64,000 bases of DNA from Paralithodes platypus (GCA_032716605.1 CM064545.1:14731903-14795902); one strand, 5' to 3'; counted from the first letter of the stretch, positions 10,064-21,109 are shown. The notes: generated from the sequence alone by a model not told the origin. Made by a program: numbers and translations.

Positions 10064-12502
10064 ATATAACTCTGGGGTCTCCAGTAGCCAGATAGATTAC
10101 TTCTTGGTTAACAGGAAAGACTGGAAACTAGTTCGAGATGTATAGGTCATCCCGAGCGAAGAATGTATCCCCCAGCATAAGCTACTTGTGTGTGACATGA
10201 GCTTATACAGAGATCCTAAGCGCAAGAAGGTTTACATACCCAAAAGGAAAGTGTGGCTGCTGAAGGACAAGGAAGTTAGGGATAGGTTTCATAATGAACT
10301 GGAGGAAATGAATAGAAATAAGGAAGCTAGGCCTAACGATGTAAATAGCCAATGGAACTTTCTTAAGCATAGCCTTATCGCTGCCACTGACAAAGTCTGT
10401 GGGAAAACAAAGGGTCACCCCAGGAATAAGACCTCTTGGTGGTGGAACGATGAGGTAGAACATGCTGTGAAAGAGAAAAGGAGATGCTTCAAAGCATGGA
10501 AGAAAGGAGGCAGCAGGGAGGAATACCAGGCAGCTAAACGAACTGCCAAAAGAGTTATTTACAATGCTAAAAATCGCATTAAGGACCTGGTCCTCGAACA
10601 AGTGTGTAACACTGACAATCCCAATGGGATCTTCAACCTAGCTAGGCAAGTTAAAAATGACAGTAGGGATATTATAGGTGAACAGTGTGTTAGAGATGAT
10701 AATGGGAAGATTGTGTATGCAGAAAATGAAATCAGAGAAGCATGGAAGGTACACTATGAACGATTTCTAAATGTAGAGTTTGAATGGGATAAGGAACAGC
10801 TTAGTATCGAAAAACCAATATCTGGGCCCCCTCCTTTGATAGCACCAGCTGTAGTGAGCGACGCAATCAATAAAATGAAGGACGGTAAAGCTCCAGGTTG
10901 CTCCGACATTGTCGCTGAGATGATAAAAGCCTCAGGGGAGATTGGTGTAAACTTAGTCACTGAGTTGATAAACACCATTATTAAAGATGAGAAAATCCCA
11001 GAGGATTGGCTCAAAAGTGTAATAGTAAATATATACAAAGGAAAAGGGGATGCGCTAGATAGAGGAAATTATAGGGGCCTGAAAATGCTTGACCAAATCA
11101 TGAAGGTCTGTGAGAGAGTCCTTGAGGGTTTGATCAGGCAAAGCATCTCCATTGATGATATGCAGTTTGGTTTTATGCCAGGACGTGGTACAACCGATGC
11201 TATCTTCATAGTCAGGCAGATACAGGAAAGATACTTACTAAAAGGCAGGGATCTTTACTTTGTGTTTGTGGACCTGGAGAAGGCCTTTGATAGGGTACCT
11301 AGAGATGTTGTACAGTGGGCTATGAGGAAACTTGGTGTGGAAGAGTGGCTGGTGCGTGTGATAATGAAGATGTATGAGGATTCGCGAAGTTCGGTGAGGG
11401 TGAAGGGAGTACCGAGTGATGAGTTCGCAGTCCGTGTTGGAGTCCATCAGGGTTCAGTGTTAAGCCCCCTCCTCTTTATTATGGTCTTGGAGGCGCTGTC
11501 TAGAATTTTTAGAGGCGGACTCCCGTTGGAACTGTTTTACAGTATGCAGACGATTTAGTCCTAATAGCTGACAGTATGCAGGATGCTGAGGCCAAATTCA
11601 GAGAGTGGAGAGAGGGCATGGCGAGCAAGGGTTTAAGAGTCAATATTAACAAAACCAAGGTTATGCATTGTAGTTTGAGACGAGGCAATGTGGAAAAGAG
11701 CGGTGCATACCCATGTGCAGTGTGTGGAAAGGGAGTGGGCGTTAACTCAATTCAATGTAGCATCTGTCGATGTTGGGTACACCATGGGAGTAAGCGCTGT
11801 AGTAGAATAAAGGGGCCCCTGCCGAAGGATAAGTCAGAAATAGAGAAATTTGAGTGCGTAGTGTGCAAAGGCGAGCTTGTGTTAAGTGATGATCCTGTGG
11901 CTGTGAATTTTGGAAATGAGTCTTTGGAGCTGGTGAACAAGTTTTGTTACCTAGGAGATACCATCTCTGCCGGTGGTGGGGCTGAGGCTGCCACTGTTGC
12001 TAGAATTAGGTGTGGCTGGGGGAAGTTCAGAGAATTGATGCCAATCCTGACCATGAAAAGAATGCCTCTCCCCCTGAAGGGAAAGGTGTATGCCTCATGT
12101 GTTAGAAGTGCAATGACGTATGCCTCAGAAACATGGGCCGTTAAAGTAGAGGATGTCAACAGAATGGAGCGTAATGAGATGAGAATGGTGAGATGGATGT
12201 GTGGGGCCAGGCTACAGGATAGAATAACAAATGTTGAGCTGAGGAGACGTTTAGGTATAAAGAGTATTAGCGAGGTGATGCGTACAAGTAGACTGGGATG
12301 GTATGGACATGTGGAGAGAATGGATGAACAAAATTGGGTGAAAAAATGCAGGTGTGTGATTGTGGAGGGAGCTGCACCAAGGGGTGGACCGAGGAAGACC
12401 TGGGATCGGACTATACGCGCCGATCTCAAATCCAAGAACTTGACAAGTGAAGCAGCCCTTAACAGGGTTGCCTGGAATGCCGCCATTAGGACAAGAGACT
12501 GA
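10064..12502 (+). pseudogene. Endonuclease/reverse transcriptase of RTE-like element A
   Basis: In order: the tail of an APE endonuclease (SQIDYFLVNRKDW), an in-frame TAG at 10143-10145, the RT domain with APGCSDIVAEM, QFGFMPGRGTTDA, motif A DLEKAFDRVPRDV, VHQGSVLSPLLF, and motif C YADDLVLIAD, then a PHD-like Cys/His cluster (CAVC..CSIC..H..C..CVVC, about 11710-11875) and a C-terminal region with GWYGHVERMDE. The first frame stops at 11558. A TACAGTA at 11538-11544 shifts the frame exactly inside YADD, and ignoring five bases restores motif C. No functional product is expected. Products of this family reverse-transcribe their own RNA at nicked target sites. Confidence 0.88.
11538..11544. other. 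Candidate transposon excision footprint (TA-CAG-TA) in RTE A
   Basis: The catalytic YADD codons are interrupted. The + strand reads CTGTTT-TACAGTA-TGCAGACGAT where CTGTTT-TA-TGCAGACGAT encodes L-F-Y-A-D-D. The extra five bases equal a duplicated TA plus CAG, the terminal triplet of the Tigger-like elements here. The upstream frame (stop at 11558) and the downstream frame (to 12502) differ by exactly these five bases. Confidence 0.7.
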
Positions 12503-13007
12503 AACTGCACTTATGTGTGGCAGGCTGGAAAATTAGGTATAGCCCGGCAGCCCGGCTAGCCCGGATATGTTGCCGGGCAAGTGCTTTTTAATGTTGGTCT
12601 GCCCGGCGGTTGCCCGGGGGACAAGTCGAATTTTTTGCCTTTTAACCCTTGAAAAATGCTAAAATAATTATAAAAACAAACACACACTTTCCATAAATAT
12701 AAATAAAGTATAAGAGACAGGCAGATGTATCTACTATTTCCACTTTCAACGACCATTGGTTACTGGTAACGTAACGGCTGGTTTTCGATTCACGTTAATT
12801 TCACGTCACTATTCTCTCTATCTCCTCATCTCCTCTCCTCCTCCTCCTCCTCCTCCCCCGTAGGCCTACATAATATTATAACCGTTGGACGGTTGGATAG
12901 AGAAGAGGTACTTCCGAATAGGCGGCTCGCTCGCCGCTCTTCATCAATAACATTAGTGTTTCAATTGTCGCCGGGGAAGCACGTGTTTAGTGAGAAAATG
13001 TACTATA

Positions 13008-13091
13008 ATGAGTGTGTCTAAGAAACAACAGGCTTCCTTGACAAGATTCTTAACACTAAAACAACCACCATCAACAAGTACAACTAGGTAA
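13008..13091 (+). CDS. Possible first exon of a lost transposase (short ORF)
   Basis: A 27-codon frame encodes a Ser/Lys/Gln-rich peptide starting MSVSKKQQ and containing Q-x-x-L-x-x-F, then stops at a GTAAAA sequence that resembles a 5' splice site. Basic N-termini with a PCNA-interaction-like motif occur in several hAT/ZMYM-type transposases (family knowledge). No matching downstream exon is visible in the 2-kb element, so this may be the remnant of a deleted autonomous copy. Low confidence. Confidence 0.2.
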   Translation: MSVSKKQQASLTRFLTLKQPPSTSTTR

Positions 13092-13798
13092 AACCGTTGT
13101 TTTAAAATAGTTTGTTAACTTTTTGTATCTAGCCTAGTCAGTCTGTCAGACGATAGATTTCTCTTATTGACTCGCCTCTTAAGTGAACATTGTTGGTAAG
13201 CTACTCCACCTATGTTTTCTACCTAAGATATTTACTTAATGTTACAAAAATGTGTTTATAAACAATCTTAAGGATTTAGTTACACAATTTTTAATACAAA
13301 AATATATATATGATACTCTGCAGTCTCTGTTCTACTGTACAATGTAAAGTATGCCTAGGCCTAAATAAAACTATATGTATTGCCAGACAACTTGATCCCT
13401 GAGGGGATGGGTACAAACTAAGCTCCAGCATAGAGGCAACGTTCAGTTCGTTCGATTTTGTATCTTGTTTCGTGGGAGGGTTGGTAATTGATAATGTCTA
13501 ACCGCGAATTATTATTTGTGTATGGGGGTTCAAGTGAAATGTGTGTTATCATAGTCATACTGTTGGAATGGCTGTGGTGGTGAATTTAGTTTGTAACCAG
13601 TGTAATCAATTCGATCATGCTGATCAGGGTCTTGTATTCACGTTCTAAATACAACACTGGTCTACTTCACCCTTAATGTCTGCCATTGCAGACATTGGTT
13701 GGGAGGCCATGGGCTTAAGTAATAAGTACCGGGTGTCGAATGTCGATTAAAGATGACTTTATCACTCACTTTCTGGACATATTTCTATTTTCTATATA

Positions 13799-13990
13799 CA
13801 AAAAAAAAAAAAAAAAAAAAATCGGCAATATTTATTATCATAAACTAAAGCTAGTCCTTCGCATTCATTAGAGATGTGAACCATGAATTTTGCAATATAA
13901 TATCTACACTTACACACACACACACACACACACATACAGACAGACAGACAGACAGATAAATATAGATAGATATTAGATAGATAGATAGTT
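13799..13990. repeat. Poly-A run and CA/GACA/GATA microsatellite
   Basis: A run of about 23 A at 13799-13822, and a compound microsatellite of (CA)n, (GACA)n and (GATA)n at about 13912-13988, both inside the 12521-14479 element. Confidence 0.9.
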
Positions 13991-14520
13991 ATTTATTTAG
14001 TTCAGATTTCAGAATGAGTTTTCTGCAGAGGTTTACCTTACTTAATATTCAACATGAGTATGATTTCATAAGTTTTCTATAATATAATTGTACACCGACA
14101 GCTTATTACTTACTGGTACCGTATTAGTTATTTTTGACATATTAATTAGATAACTAATCATCTGATGGTATTGCATTGTTTGTAACTTTGTCACTGTCTT
14201 TATATGCTAACTTGTGAAAGCTATTTTTTTGCTATGTGCAACCTTTGTATTCCCCTAAGAATAAATATCTATTGAATAAAACAAAACAAAATAACTAAAA
14301 AAACATTATATACTGTATAAATTATACAGTATATAGCATAATTTGTATTAATTCAACAAATTTCATATTCAGGGCAAGTACAAAAATATCAGGGCAAGTA
14401 AGGAATATATCAGGGCAAGTAAATTTCTGAATTCACTAGCCCGGGGCAACTAGATCTGGAACACTAATTTCCCAGCCTGGTGGAACACTCAGTCTTAAAA
14501 TTTTATGTATGTGTGTGTAC

Positions 14521-16926
14521 CCGCATGTTTAGCCAGGAGCTCAAGTAGCACCTGCTTGTGGAACTTCCGCAGGGACTTGTACTTCTTGGCTCCTGGAGTC
14601 CTCAGACGGTAGATGTTGTAGGCATTGAGGACCGACATATCTACCGTATGCAGGATAAACTTCTTGTACCACCTGCAAGATGTTCGCAGGCAGTCGATGA
14701 AGCCCATCTGCATGTCGGACTTGTCGACGAGGCGCATATTGATGTTATAATCCAGGACAGCAGCTGGTTTTTGGACGGGGTTCTTGGTTGTTCGGTCCAC
14801 CTTCCCTGTGGCGACCATCTGGGCCTTGTGGTATGTGGTGAGGAGGTTGACCTTGCGCTGGTCATGCCAGTGGAAGATGTCCGCCTTCTTCGTCTTGGTT
14901 GGGTAGCCTGGCATGCCCTTCCTTTTGCCCTTGACTGTGCCGACAGTTCCGGTCTTGCGGTCATGGAGGTACAGTACTTGGTCAGGAGAGGCGACGTGTA
15001 ATAATTATCTGTGTAGAGGATGTGGTTTTTATTGAAGTGCCTCTCCATCATCTTCTTCACTACAGCGCCACCAAAACCAATGAGAGGGTCAGTCACAACT
15101 TCTCCAGCCTTGCCGCTGTAGACTATAAAGTCCAGCACATACCCCGTCAAGCAGTCGCAGAGGAAGAAGAGCTTGATGCCGAAGCGGTGTCTCTTGGACG
15201 GGATATACTGTCGGAAGTGCAGCCTACCACGGAACAGGACCAGAGACTCGTCGAGGCACATCTTCTGGAAAGGAATCAGGTATGTGGTGAACCGATGACG
15301 TATCATGTCATACAGCTTCCTGATCTTCCATAATGAGTCGGGAAGGTGGACTGCCATGTTGTTTGTCAGGTGGAGATAGGAGAGGATGTCGAAGTACCTG
15401 TCCCTGGACATGTATTTGCCAAATGATGGAGTCGTTATGATGTCGCCAGTGATCCAGTAGTCAGCCAGAACGTGCTTCCTTATATGTGTCATCAGCATTG
15501 TGAGTGCCAAGAACACATATAGTTCTGCCACAGTGAGAGCTCTCCATGCCACCATCTTGGCACTAGTCTTCCTCCCAAGAAAGTTGGCACAGATAGCATG
15601 GTGGTGATTTGTCTCTTTGACGAGGTATTCCATGACTTCATTGTCATAGAAGCCACAGAAAAGTTCACTGGGGGTAGCATCTGGGCCACAGGGAAATGCT
15701 GGTGACACCCCAGAACCCATCTGTACCTCGTCAAAGGCAGGACAATCTGGCTCAAAATCAGCCCCATCTGTCCACACAAACAGGTCGGATGCTGATGCTC
15801 GAGGTCGTGCTGCAGCAGGCACACACCCTGGACGCCCTGGTACATGCCCTTGGCCACGCGGACGCCCTGCACGCCCACGCCCAGGGGCAGCGGCGTCGGC
15901 AGACTGATCACGTCCACGACCTCGCCCTCTCGCTCGTTTTGTCGGGACTTCCTCTTCCTCTTCCTGTTCCTCTTCTTCTTCCTCCTCAGGCGACGTCAGG
16001 TCATCTGGGGCAATGTTGGGGTCGTCAGCATCCTCTTCAGGAGACAACTCTGGTGAAGAAGTGACCGGGCGTCGGCGGTGTGGGGCGCGGGAGGCTGCGG
16101 GAGCTTCAAGAATGGGAGCCGAGGCCTCGGGAGTTGGGCTCCTTTTGCGGAGAGCCGAGGGCTTTTCAGCAGCAAATAATGCTCTGCGGTGTGTTGAGGC
16201 CTGTGGCACATCACCAATACCACTTGAAGAGGCCCTTTGGTCATCCTGAACGAGAGATGAAGTCGAGGGCTGTGGGTGACCCACGCGGCGTCCCGTGTCA
16301 AGGCGTCGGGACAATGGAATGCGGGTGGTTGCTAGGCCAGGGTCGGCGTCATTATCACTATCTTCAGCTTCCCTATGCTTTTCTGCGGCTGCCCTGCGTG
16401 CTTTTTTAGCTGCACTTTTGACCAATGATTGTTTGTAGAAATATTTGCCCACTTTCAAGGGCGTACGGGCAGGCAAAGGGGAAGGTCCTGGGCTAGGGCT
16501 AGGGCTAGGCCTAGGGTGACCTAGCAAAGATGGCGAGGGGGTAGGCCTAGGTTCTAGCACACTGGGAAGCTCAATGGCACCTTCCTGAAACACTTCCACA
16601 TCAGGATCATCACTACTGTCTCCCCCCTCAAATAAATCGACATTATCGTCGTCTCCAAAGCCCACGAAATCGTCATCTTCACTTTCACTTATTAATTGTA
16701 CCTTGTCCACCAAGCTTTCGCCACTGCTCTCTTCATCACTATCAAAGAGTTGTCGCTGTATAGCGCTATCACTCAACAAACGCTTAACTTTCTTTTGTTG
16801 AGCTCTCTTCTCGGTTGCAACAGGCGTTGAAGTTGCGAGCGGGGTAGCACTGGGGCCCGCGGGAGGTTGCAGCGAATCGGACACGTCGGAAAACATTTTT
16901 TCAGTATTACTCGCTATGGCGGCCAC
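14521..16926 (-). pseudogene. piggyBac-like transposase 1 (N-terminus and DDD core)
   Basis: Start ATG at 16924-16926. The first ~370 residues are acidic, Ser/Pro- and Glu-run-rich and probably disordered. The DDE_Tnp_1_7 core follows: CLDESLVLFRGR (first catalytic Asp), a YIPSKRHRFGIK block, LYTDNYYTS (second Asp) and RLVDKSDMQMGF (third Asp). The frame breaks at 14970-14976, where TACAGTA adds five bases relative to transposase 2, and the third Asp lies in the shifted frame. The carboxyl end was carried to 9809-10063 by the RTE insertion. All three catalytic Asp codons remain. The enzyme would cut and paste at TTAA; this copy cannot make an intact protein. Confidence 0.88.
14970..14976. other. 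Candidate excision footprint (TA-CAG-TA) in piggyBac transposase 1
   Basis: Reads GGAGG-TACAGTA-CTTGG here, against GGAGG-TA-CTTTG at the matching site of transposase 2 (about 53497). The five extra bases separate the two transposase frames (starting 16926 and covering 14914 leftwards), whose offset is 2 modulo 3, as a 5-bp insertion requires. Confidence 0.75.
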
Positions 16927-17108
16927 GTACGAACTGATAACACTTGTAGTTGAGGCTTGGTGGCGCTGCGGTCGCTCCTACCATGCAAAAATTGGCCGCA
17001 CAAATTTTGAAGCACGCTTTCAAGCACAAGGATTTTAAAATGACACCCGGGTACCGGCCCTTTTTTTTTGGTGTCATTAGAAAATGACACCCGGGCTGGA
17101 AGGGTTAA

Positions 17109-17669
17109 AAAGCACCGTAAAGTTATTCTGTAAAAAGTGGTAGATAAAAATATCTACTCGGAGAATCCTAGTATAAAAATATGGAACTCCGGCAAAGTAG
17201 GCAATGAATAGATATTTAAGAGGCCCCCTTCCTCAGCCTACTCCGCATCAACCCGGACTCAGAGAGAACGCGGGGATCTCCTAGTGATCGGAGATGTAAT
17301 ATAAGAGCCCGGACTAAGCCCTATCCAACCCCAAGTGAGACCGGAGTGAGGCTCAATAAATCATAGACCAACCTGAAGGTTGGCCCGGAGCCTAAAATAT
17401 CATAATTACTCTGGCTAACGGTGGCTCGTATCATGAAAACAATTGTAGATAAAAACATCATAATACTGTAGAATATAATATCCCCAACTCTGTGACAAAG
17501 ACAGAAAACCTGAAAGGTATAGTGACTAAGAAGATGTTACTACAAAATAATAATAATAATAACGTCATAAATGTTAAAAGAATAACTTTTAGTAAGATAA
17601 CTTATGAACAATACATAAGATAAACGCTCAAAGGAGCCAAGATATAAAAAAAACAAAAATTCGAAACAT
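17109..17669. other. Non-coding stretch next to piggyBac 1
   Basis: AT-rich, with no open frame of note. A short hairpin (CCAACCTGAAGGTTGG) lies near 17370. Nothing else recognised. Confidence 0.5.
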
Positions 17670-18430
17670 TTAGAATGTCGGAGTAAAATATAAAAATATC
17701 GCGAGACAATCAAGTAGGCATTACAATTTGGACTGAAAGTGCGACGTCATTGGAAAACAGTTAAGTTATCAGTCAAAACGTGTAGTGATAAAAAAGAATT
17801 CTCGTTAAAGACGTAAAGGAGAATTCAACGATTAACAGTAATGTTGAAAAGGAGAAAGTTAGAATTATAACACTCGAATTTAAGAGTAATGGAAAATCGG
17901 CGATGGTGAATAGGCCTAGGCCTATTCACGAAGTCTGGTGACCGCTAGACAAAAGCTAATGGAGCCTAGAAAATTGAAAGATAGGCATTCTAACTAACAT
18001 AGCCTCATCGATATAACAAAATAATTTCAACGATTAACAGTAATGTTGATAAGAAAGAATAGTTGGAGGTAAATATAAGAATATCGCAATAGCATAAAGT
18101 CCGCCATTAAAAAGTGGAGTGAAAGAGCGATGTCATTGTTAAACAGTTAGGCTATCAGCAAAATGTGTAGTAACAAAAAAGAAAACTCGTAATGGCGCAA
18201 AATAGAATTTCAATGATTAACAGTAATGTTGATAAGTAGGAATAGTTAGAATGATAAAACTCGAATTTAGGAGTACTGGAAAATATCCTATGATAAATAG
18301 GCCTAGGCCTATTCATGAATCTGGTGACCGCTAGACAAAAGCTAATGGAGCCTAGAATAACTGAAATAGAGGCATTCTAACTAACATAGCCTAATTGACA
18401 TCACAGAATAATATAAGAAAGAAAAAGAGA
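17670..18430. repeat. Imperfect tandem duplication, period about 386 bp
   Basis: Two units share GGCATTCTAACTAACATAG (near 17984 and 18371), GCGA(C/T)GTCATTG and GGTGACCGCTAGACAAAAGC. A smaller sub-repeat containing ATTAACAGTAATGTTGA occurs three times (near 17831, 18033 and 18216). It is non-coding, and the units have diverged by substitutions and small indels. Confidence 0.75.
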
Positions 18431-18574
18431 GGAATAAACAATAATAATATATATAACAAGAATGGATGTGGCATGTGGCGCATTCCGCGGGAGAATCTAA
18501 GCTCTCTCTGAAAAATGCTCAATACAAAATACATATCTATGACGCCTCCTTACTATAAATTAACATATACAGTC

Positions 18575-18650
18575 AGCCCTCCATTTAACGGACTTTTAGG
18601 GGGGAAGCGAAGTCCGTTAAGTGCAAAAGTCTGTTAAGTGCAAATGACCT
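18575..18650. mobile_element. Terminal fragment of a Tigger/pogo-like element
   Basis: TA followed by CAGTCAGCCCTCCATTTAAC and repeats of GTCCGTTAAGTGCAAA, resembling the ends at 50794 and 43511 (CAGTCGACGCTCSATTTAAC). No matching right end is nearby, and Jockey-like coding sequence begins within about 50 bp. Confidence 0.6.
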
Positions 18651-18689
18651 CTGAAAAGTGGTTAGGCCCTAGCCTATTCATTAAGGGTC

Positions 18690-19539
18690 GCTCTACTGGT
18701 GATCTTCTTTCATATCTTACTAAGTCTTGGTCATCCTCCTTTCGGGACTTCGTTGAGACTTTTTCTATTGCACTAGACATATCGAAAGCCTTCGATAGAG
18801 TCTGGCATAAATCTTTAATTTCTAAACTACCCTCCTTCAGTTTCTATCCCTCCATCTGTGCCTTTGTCTCTAATTTCCTTTCCGGCCGTTCCATAGCCGC
18901 GGTTGTGGACGGCCATTGTTCACTTCCTCACCCTATAAACTCCAGTGTTCCTCAGGGCTCTGTCCTATCTCCTATTCTCTTTCTAATTTTTATAAATGAT
19001 CTCCTTAACTGTACCTTAATTCCCATCCATTCATACGCAGACGACTCAACCTTACACTACTCCATTAGTTTTTCAGAACGCCCCAGCCCAGCAATTCCTC
19101 AACGACAAACGTAATGAAGCCATAGAACTCTTAAATTCTGATCTAAATACTATTTCCAATTGGGGCAGAGAAAACCTTGTTAACTTTAATGCTTCCAAAA
19201 CCCAATTTCTCCATCTATCTACCCGTCAGGATCTCCCAGCGGACTATCCCTTATTCTTCAACAATACAAAAATCAACCCTTCATCTTCTCTCAATATTCT
19301 TGGTGTCTCTTTTTCTTCTGCTCTCATTTGGAAGGACCATATTACCAGTCTTGCTAAGGCAGCCTCCCAGAAGCTGGGTGTGCTCAACCGCCTTAGGGGA
19401 TTCTTTTCCCCAGCACAGCTTCTTGCTCTGTACAGGGGCATAGTGCGCCCTTGTATTGAGTATTGTTCACATGTGTGGGGAGGTTCCTCTCACACCGCTC
19501 TCCTAGACAAAGTTGAAAGGAAGGCCTTTCGTATCATTA
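18690..19539 (+). pseudogene. Jockey-like reverse transcriptase, 5' part
   Basis: Motifs: KGRSTGDLLSYL, motif A ALDISKAFDRVWHKS, SVPQGSVLSPILFLIFINDL and motif C HSYADDSTLHYS. A one-base frame change near 19100 moves the continuation (ASKTQFLHLSTR, SSLNILGVSF, WKDHI, KLGVLNRL.., RPCIEYCSHVWGG, KVERKAFRII) into another frame. The domain order is that of Jockey-clade RTs. The two YADD aspartates are intact, but the gene is truncated at the 5' end, frameshifted and cut by the DNA transposon. Confidence 0.85.
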
Positions 19540-20197
19540 AAGGGGCTATCACACGGACAACTTTCGCTGAGCAAAGCAACATTTCGCCAAGCATGCTGCT
19601 TGGCGAAAACTCCAAACTAGGGCGTTTCCCTGAGCAAAGCCAGAACTCTTTTCACTAATCATTGCTTGGCGAAATTATGCTCACCGAAAGGATTGGTATA
19701 AAACCTATACTTCCTGATAAATAGAACTTCAATTTAAATATATAAATCGGAAATATGTGCATAAATTATGCCTACTACTTATAAAGTTTACAAATTATTA
19801 TATTAAACCCGAAACAATCATATTACTGTATATGTACAGTTAGCTGAACAACCAAAGCTCATTTGACTACGTTCTTTTGTCCATATTTCGCACTGATATT
19901 TCGTCTCTTTCCAAGAATCTATTCACAAGCTATTATGGCTCCTGTCCCTGATGTATGGGCGAGGAAGACTAAACAAATATAATGCTAAAGGATTTTGTAA
20001 GATTCGTTACATATTTAACGGTAAATTACATAAAATACAGCAAGAAATGGAGTGAAGTAGAGTTGCATCACTCTTCCGCAACTTTCATGGCGGTCTCCTC
20101 AGCATTATTTAACACTAATCCGACCTAAATGTACTCGTTGCATGTTTTTAAAGCTTTGTAATATATAATTTTGAGTGGTATATATATGATATACTGT

Positions 20198-20730
20198 TGT
20201 TGTTGTTGTTGTTGTTCCCTAAGCTGCCTGGCCGAACAGCCCCGAGTCCCTGAGAAAGGCCATGGCCACGATCGGGCTTTCCCACAGAGCTCTCATTGAG
20301 TGTAGATTGTGTTGTTGGCGTAAGTGGTTGTGTGAAATGCAGTCTTCTATGATGTGTTTAATGGTATGGGGTGCTGTGTTACATCCGGGGCAGGTGTCGA
20401 CAACGGAGTCATCCAGTCTCTTCTGATAGCTCAGGAGAGCTGGATGGTGTCCGCATCTCAGCCTGGCCAGGTGGACTCTGTCCTCGCGAGGAAGGGAGGA
20501 TTCGGAAGGATGGATTTCGGGAGGTCGTGCATGCAGCTGCGTGTTGTCTGTGAGTGAGTGGATGGATCGGTGAGAGATATGAGTATGGATGTGCTTCTGG
20601 AAGTTGGTTCGGGGTGGGCAGGGAGGGAGAGAGGACAATAATTGTGTGTGATACCGTGTGCTGGGTGTTGTTTTGATATTTCTTGGTGTCTGTGGGTGTG
20701 TTGCCATGTAGTTTAGTGGGTGGTCTTGGT
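20198..20730 (-). mobile_element. 5'-truncated non-LTR retrotransposon fragment with (CAA)n tail
   Basis: Flanked by an exact 15-bp duplication TATATGATATACTGT (20183-20197 and 20731-20745). On the minus strand it encodes the end of an ORF2-like protein (20219-20707): HLARLRCGHHPALLSY, then a C-x2-C ..H..H..C cluster (CPGCNTAPHTIKHIIEDC), a C-terminus common after the RNase H of I/Jockey-group elements. The 3' tail is (CAA)n on the minus strand. It is nested in the 19540-25326 transposon. Confidence 0.85.
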
Positions 20731-21109
20731 TATATGATATACTGTAGATGTATTAATCTCAAAATACTTTGCAATAAAGCGACAAAGATAAGCTGCAGTA
20801 CAATAGCAAGAGCCATACTCCGCTCAAATAACTGTCCCACTGCTCGCTTACCAGTGTCGCGTTAGCCTAGCAGCAACGGGTATCGCTTTGAATCTGATAA
20901 TTCTGATGTTGCAGGTTCCAGGCCCGGCGAGGACGATGTTTTTTTGTCTTCGTATATTTTTTGTTGTGTTGTTCTTAGTATATTTTTACTTGTATATATA
21001 GGGTTAATAGAAGCAGAGTTGATAATAGGTTGGTTAATATTTTATAATTATTTTACTTTTTACTATTATGATTATTTAATTGGTTAATAAAGTTAGCATT
21101 ATTTAGAAT

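Larger units (their letters stand above)
12521..14479. mobile_element. Inverted-repeat DNA transposon with 4-bp target duplication, unassigned superfamily
   Basis: Termini CAGGCTGGAAAATTAG (12521-12536) and, reverse-complemented, CAGGCTGGGAAATTAG (14464-14479) match at 15 of 16 positions. Flanks are GTGG at 12517-12520 and 14480-14483. The intact target is visible at about 59377. The left arm is GC-rich with GCCCGGC repeats. The right arm has three copies of CAGGGCAAGTAA-like words (about 14371-14422). The interior holds a short ORF, a poly-A run and a CA/GACA/GATA microsatellite. No transposase is recognised. The CAG start suggests hAT, but a 4-bp duplication does not. Confidence 0.8.
10064..14514 (+). 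mobile_element. RTE-like non-LTR retrotransposon A, 5'-truncated, interrupted
   Basis: Inserted in piggyBac 1 with a GTGTAC target duplication. It begins inside the endonuclease domain, carries reverse transcriptase and a C-terminal region, and ends in a TATG/TG-rich tail. It is interrupted at 12521-14479 by an inverted-repeat element. A 3' fragment of the same family at 59019-59420 is uninterrupted and reads TTATGTGTGGAACACTCAG across that site. The RTE assignment rests on APE-type endonuclease plus RT, no RNase H and a microsatellite tail; it is an inference. Confidence 0.8.
9403..17104 (-). mobile_element. piggyBac-like transposon 1, split by an RTE-like element
   Basis: The 5' end lies at 17104 next to TTAA (17105-17108). 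The terminus CCCTTCCAGCCCGGGTGTC is followed by a hairpin (GGTGTCATT..AATGACACC near 17070-17092). The transposase reads leftwards. It is broken at 10064-14514 by an RTE-like insertion flanked by GTGTAC duplications (10058-10063 and 14515-14520). The unbroken equivalent, TGGTGTACCCGCAT, is seen in the third copy near 61157. The 3' terminus is lost: similarity to copy 3 stops near 9403, where the Helentron-like unit begins. Confidence 0.85.

Noticed and set aside
12513..14487. 8-bp target duplication for the CAGGCTGG-ended element, which would make it a plain hAT
   Set aside because: Comparison with the empty site at 59377 allows only GTGG (4 bp) to be duplicated.
14558..16409. Plus-strand frames of 100-150 codons opposite the piggyBac transposase
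   Set aside because: Antisense shadows of a GC-rich coding region; the minus strand has the conserved DDD motifs.
19085..19125. A further excision footprint at the Jockey RT frame change
   Set aside because: The shift is one base in a CCCAGCCCAGC stretch with no TA-NNN-TA; an ordinary indel.
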